In this document: one piece after another, positions 63,471 to 64,000 of the stretch
Numbering within the stretch: the stretch's first letter is position 1
Layout: each line of letters begins with the position of its first letter
Source: Heterohyrax brucei
Lineage: Eukaryota; Chordata; Mammalia; Hyracoidea; Procaviidae
Assembly (NCBI GenBank): GCA_028571685.1
Contig: CM053154.1
Coordinates: forward strand, 10,138,001 to 10,202,000
DNA: 64,000 nucleotides
Direction: 5' to 3'
The notes under the pieces: generated by a model
Told to the model about the DNA's origin: nothing
What the model saw: the letters and a program-made list of their open reading frames with translations, nothing else
Databases searched by the model: none
Made by a program: the position numbers and the translations under genes

Positions 63471-64000
63471 GAGCTTGTATTTTAAAAAGCTCTTCAGGCA
63501 TTCTGGTGCAGTCAAAGCCCAAACCGAGGATCTTATCTGCCTTGATTTACAGACGTGAAAACTGGGGCTAGAGGGAGAAAGAGCCCAAGTCAAGCCTGGG
63601 GCTCCTCTGTCCTGGACCAGGGCTCTTCCCAAGACCCTTTTCACTGAATGCTTGACATTTGTCTGCCTTCCTGTAAGAAAAAGGATAGACCTGACCCAGT
63701 TACTGAGTAGGACTTCACTGAAGTCTATTAAATAAGCTCATCATCTTAATCCAACGTGGCAGCCCCCAATGGCATCACTCAGGAAGCCCAAGTTCTGATT
63801 CACAGGTCAGCTCATGCTTTTTGTCATAAAGACATGATTTAGGAGAACTGCATTAAAACATAGGAAAATGACCAATTTTTTACAAAGACATAAATGATCC
63901 CATCTCTGTGGTCTAAGCTTCTTGAGCCATGGTTCTAATGCAAAAGCATACTATTCGTGGCAGGCGGACCCCAGTTCAAATCTACCAGAGTTGGCTGTGC

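Larger units (their letters stand above)
54315..64000. other. Intergenic DNA upstream of PLEKHA1
   Basis: No gene is recognised. In human the next gene this way is BTBD16, tens of kilobases off. The stretch holds L2, several SINEs of two subfamilies, a palindromic repeat near 57.1 kb and an old L1 at 62.6-63.5 kb. Positions 59780-60740 and 63500-64000 contain nothing I recognise. Confidence 0.6.

Noticed and set aside
54315-64000. BTBD16 exons, expected upstream of PLEKHA1 by human synteny
   Set aside because: No minus-strand frame with flanking splice sites resembled a BTB-domain protein. The gene probably lies outside the window.

Overview
The window is mammalian nuclear DNA, almost certainly from an afrotherian (elephant, hyrax, manatee, tenrec or a relative). 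The main clue is some 30 copies or fragments of the tRNA-derived AfroSINE family, in both orientations, together with RTE/BovB-like LINE tails, L1 tails, MaLR-type LTRs and old L2/MIR/MER copies. I cannot name the species from sequence alone.

One protein-coding gene fills most of the window. It is PLEKHA1 (TAPP1), on the minus strand, running from a CpG-island promoter near 53.3-54.3 kb to a terminal exon at 2.57-2.89 kb. All eleven coding exons were found, each with a GT donor or AG acceptor. The joined frame gives 406 residues: an N-terminal PH domain, a linker, a C-terminal PH domain with the basic KRRYF motif, and a C-terminal SDV PDZ-binding end. An extra exon at 4107-4214 would replace that tail with a different 35-residue end.

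Layout from low to high coordinates: 1-1047 flank; about 1048-2573 3' UTR with a good poly(A) signal; 2574-42364 coding exons 12 to 2 separated by repeat-rich introns; 42365-53786 intron 1; 53.3-54.3 kb CpG island with two possible first-exon donors and three ZNF143-type motifs; 54.3-64 kb upstream intergenic DNA, full of SINEs, an L2 and an old L1.

No second protein gene is convincing. The most interesting non-genic items are: a LINE tail with a perfect 17-bp target duplication that copied the likely branchpoint just upstream of exon 7; a six-unit ~49-bp minisatellite in intron 5; two copies of a palindromic mariner-derived element in intron 3; a ~175-bp inverted duplication in intron 1; and a long C-run in the pre-mRNA shortly upstream of exon 6.
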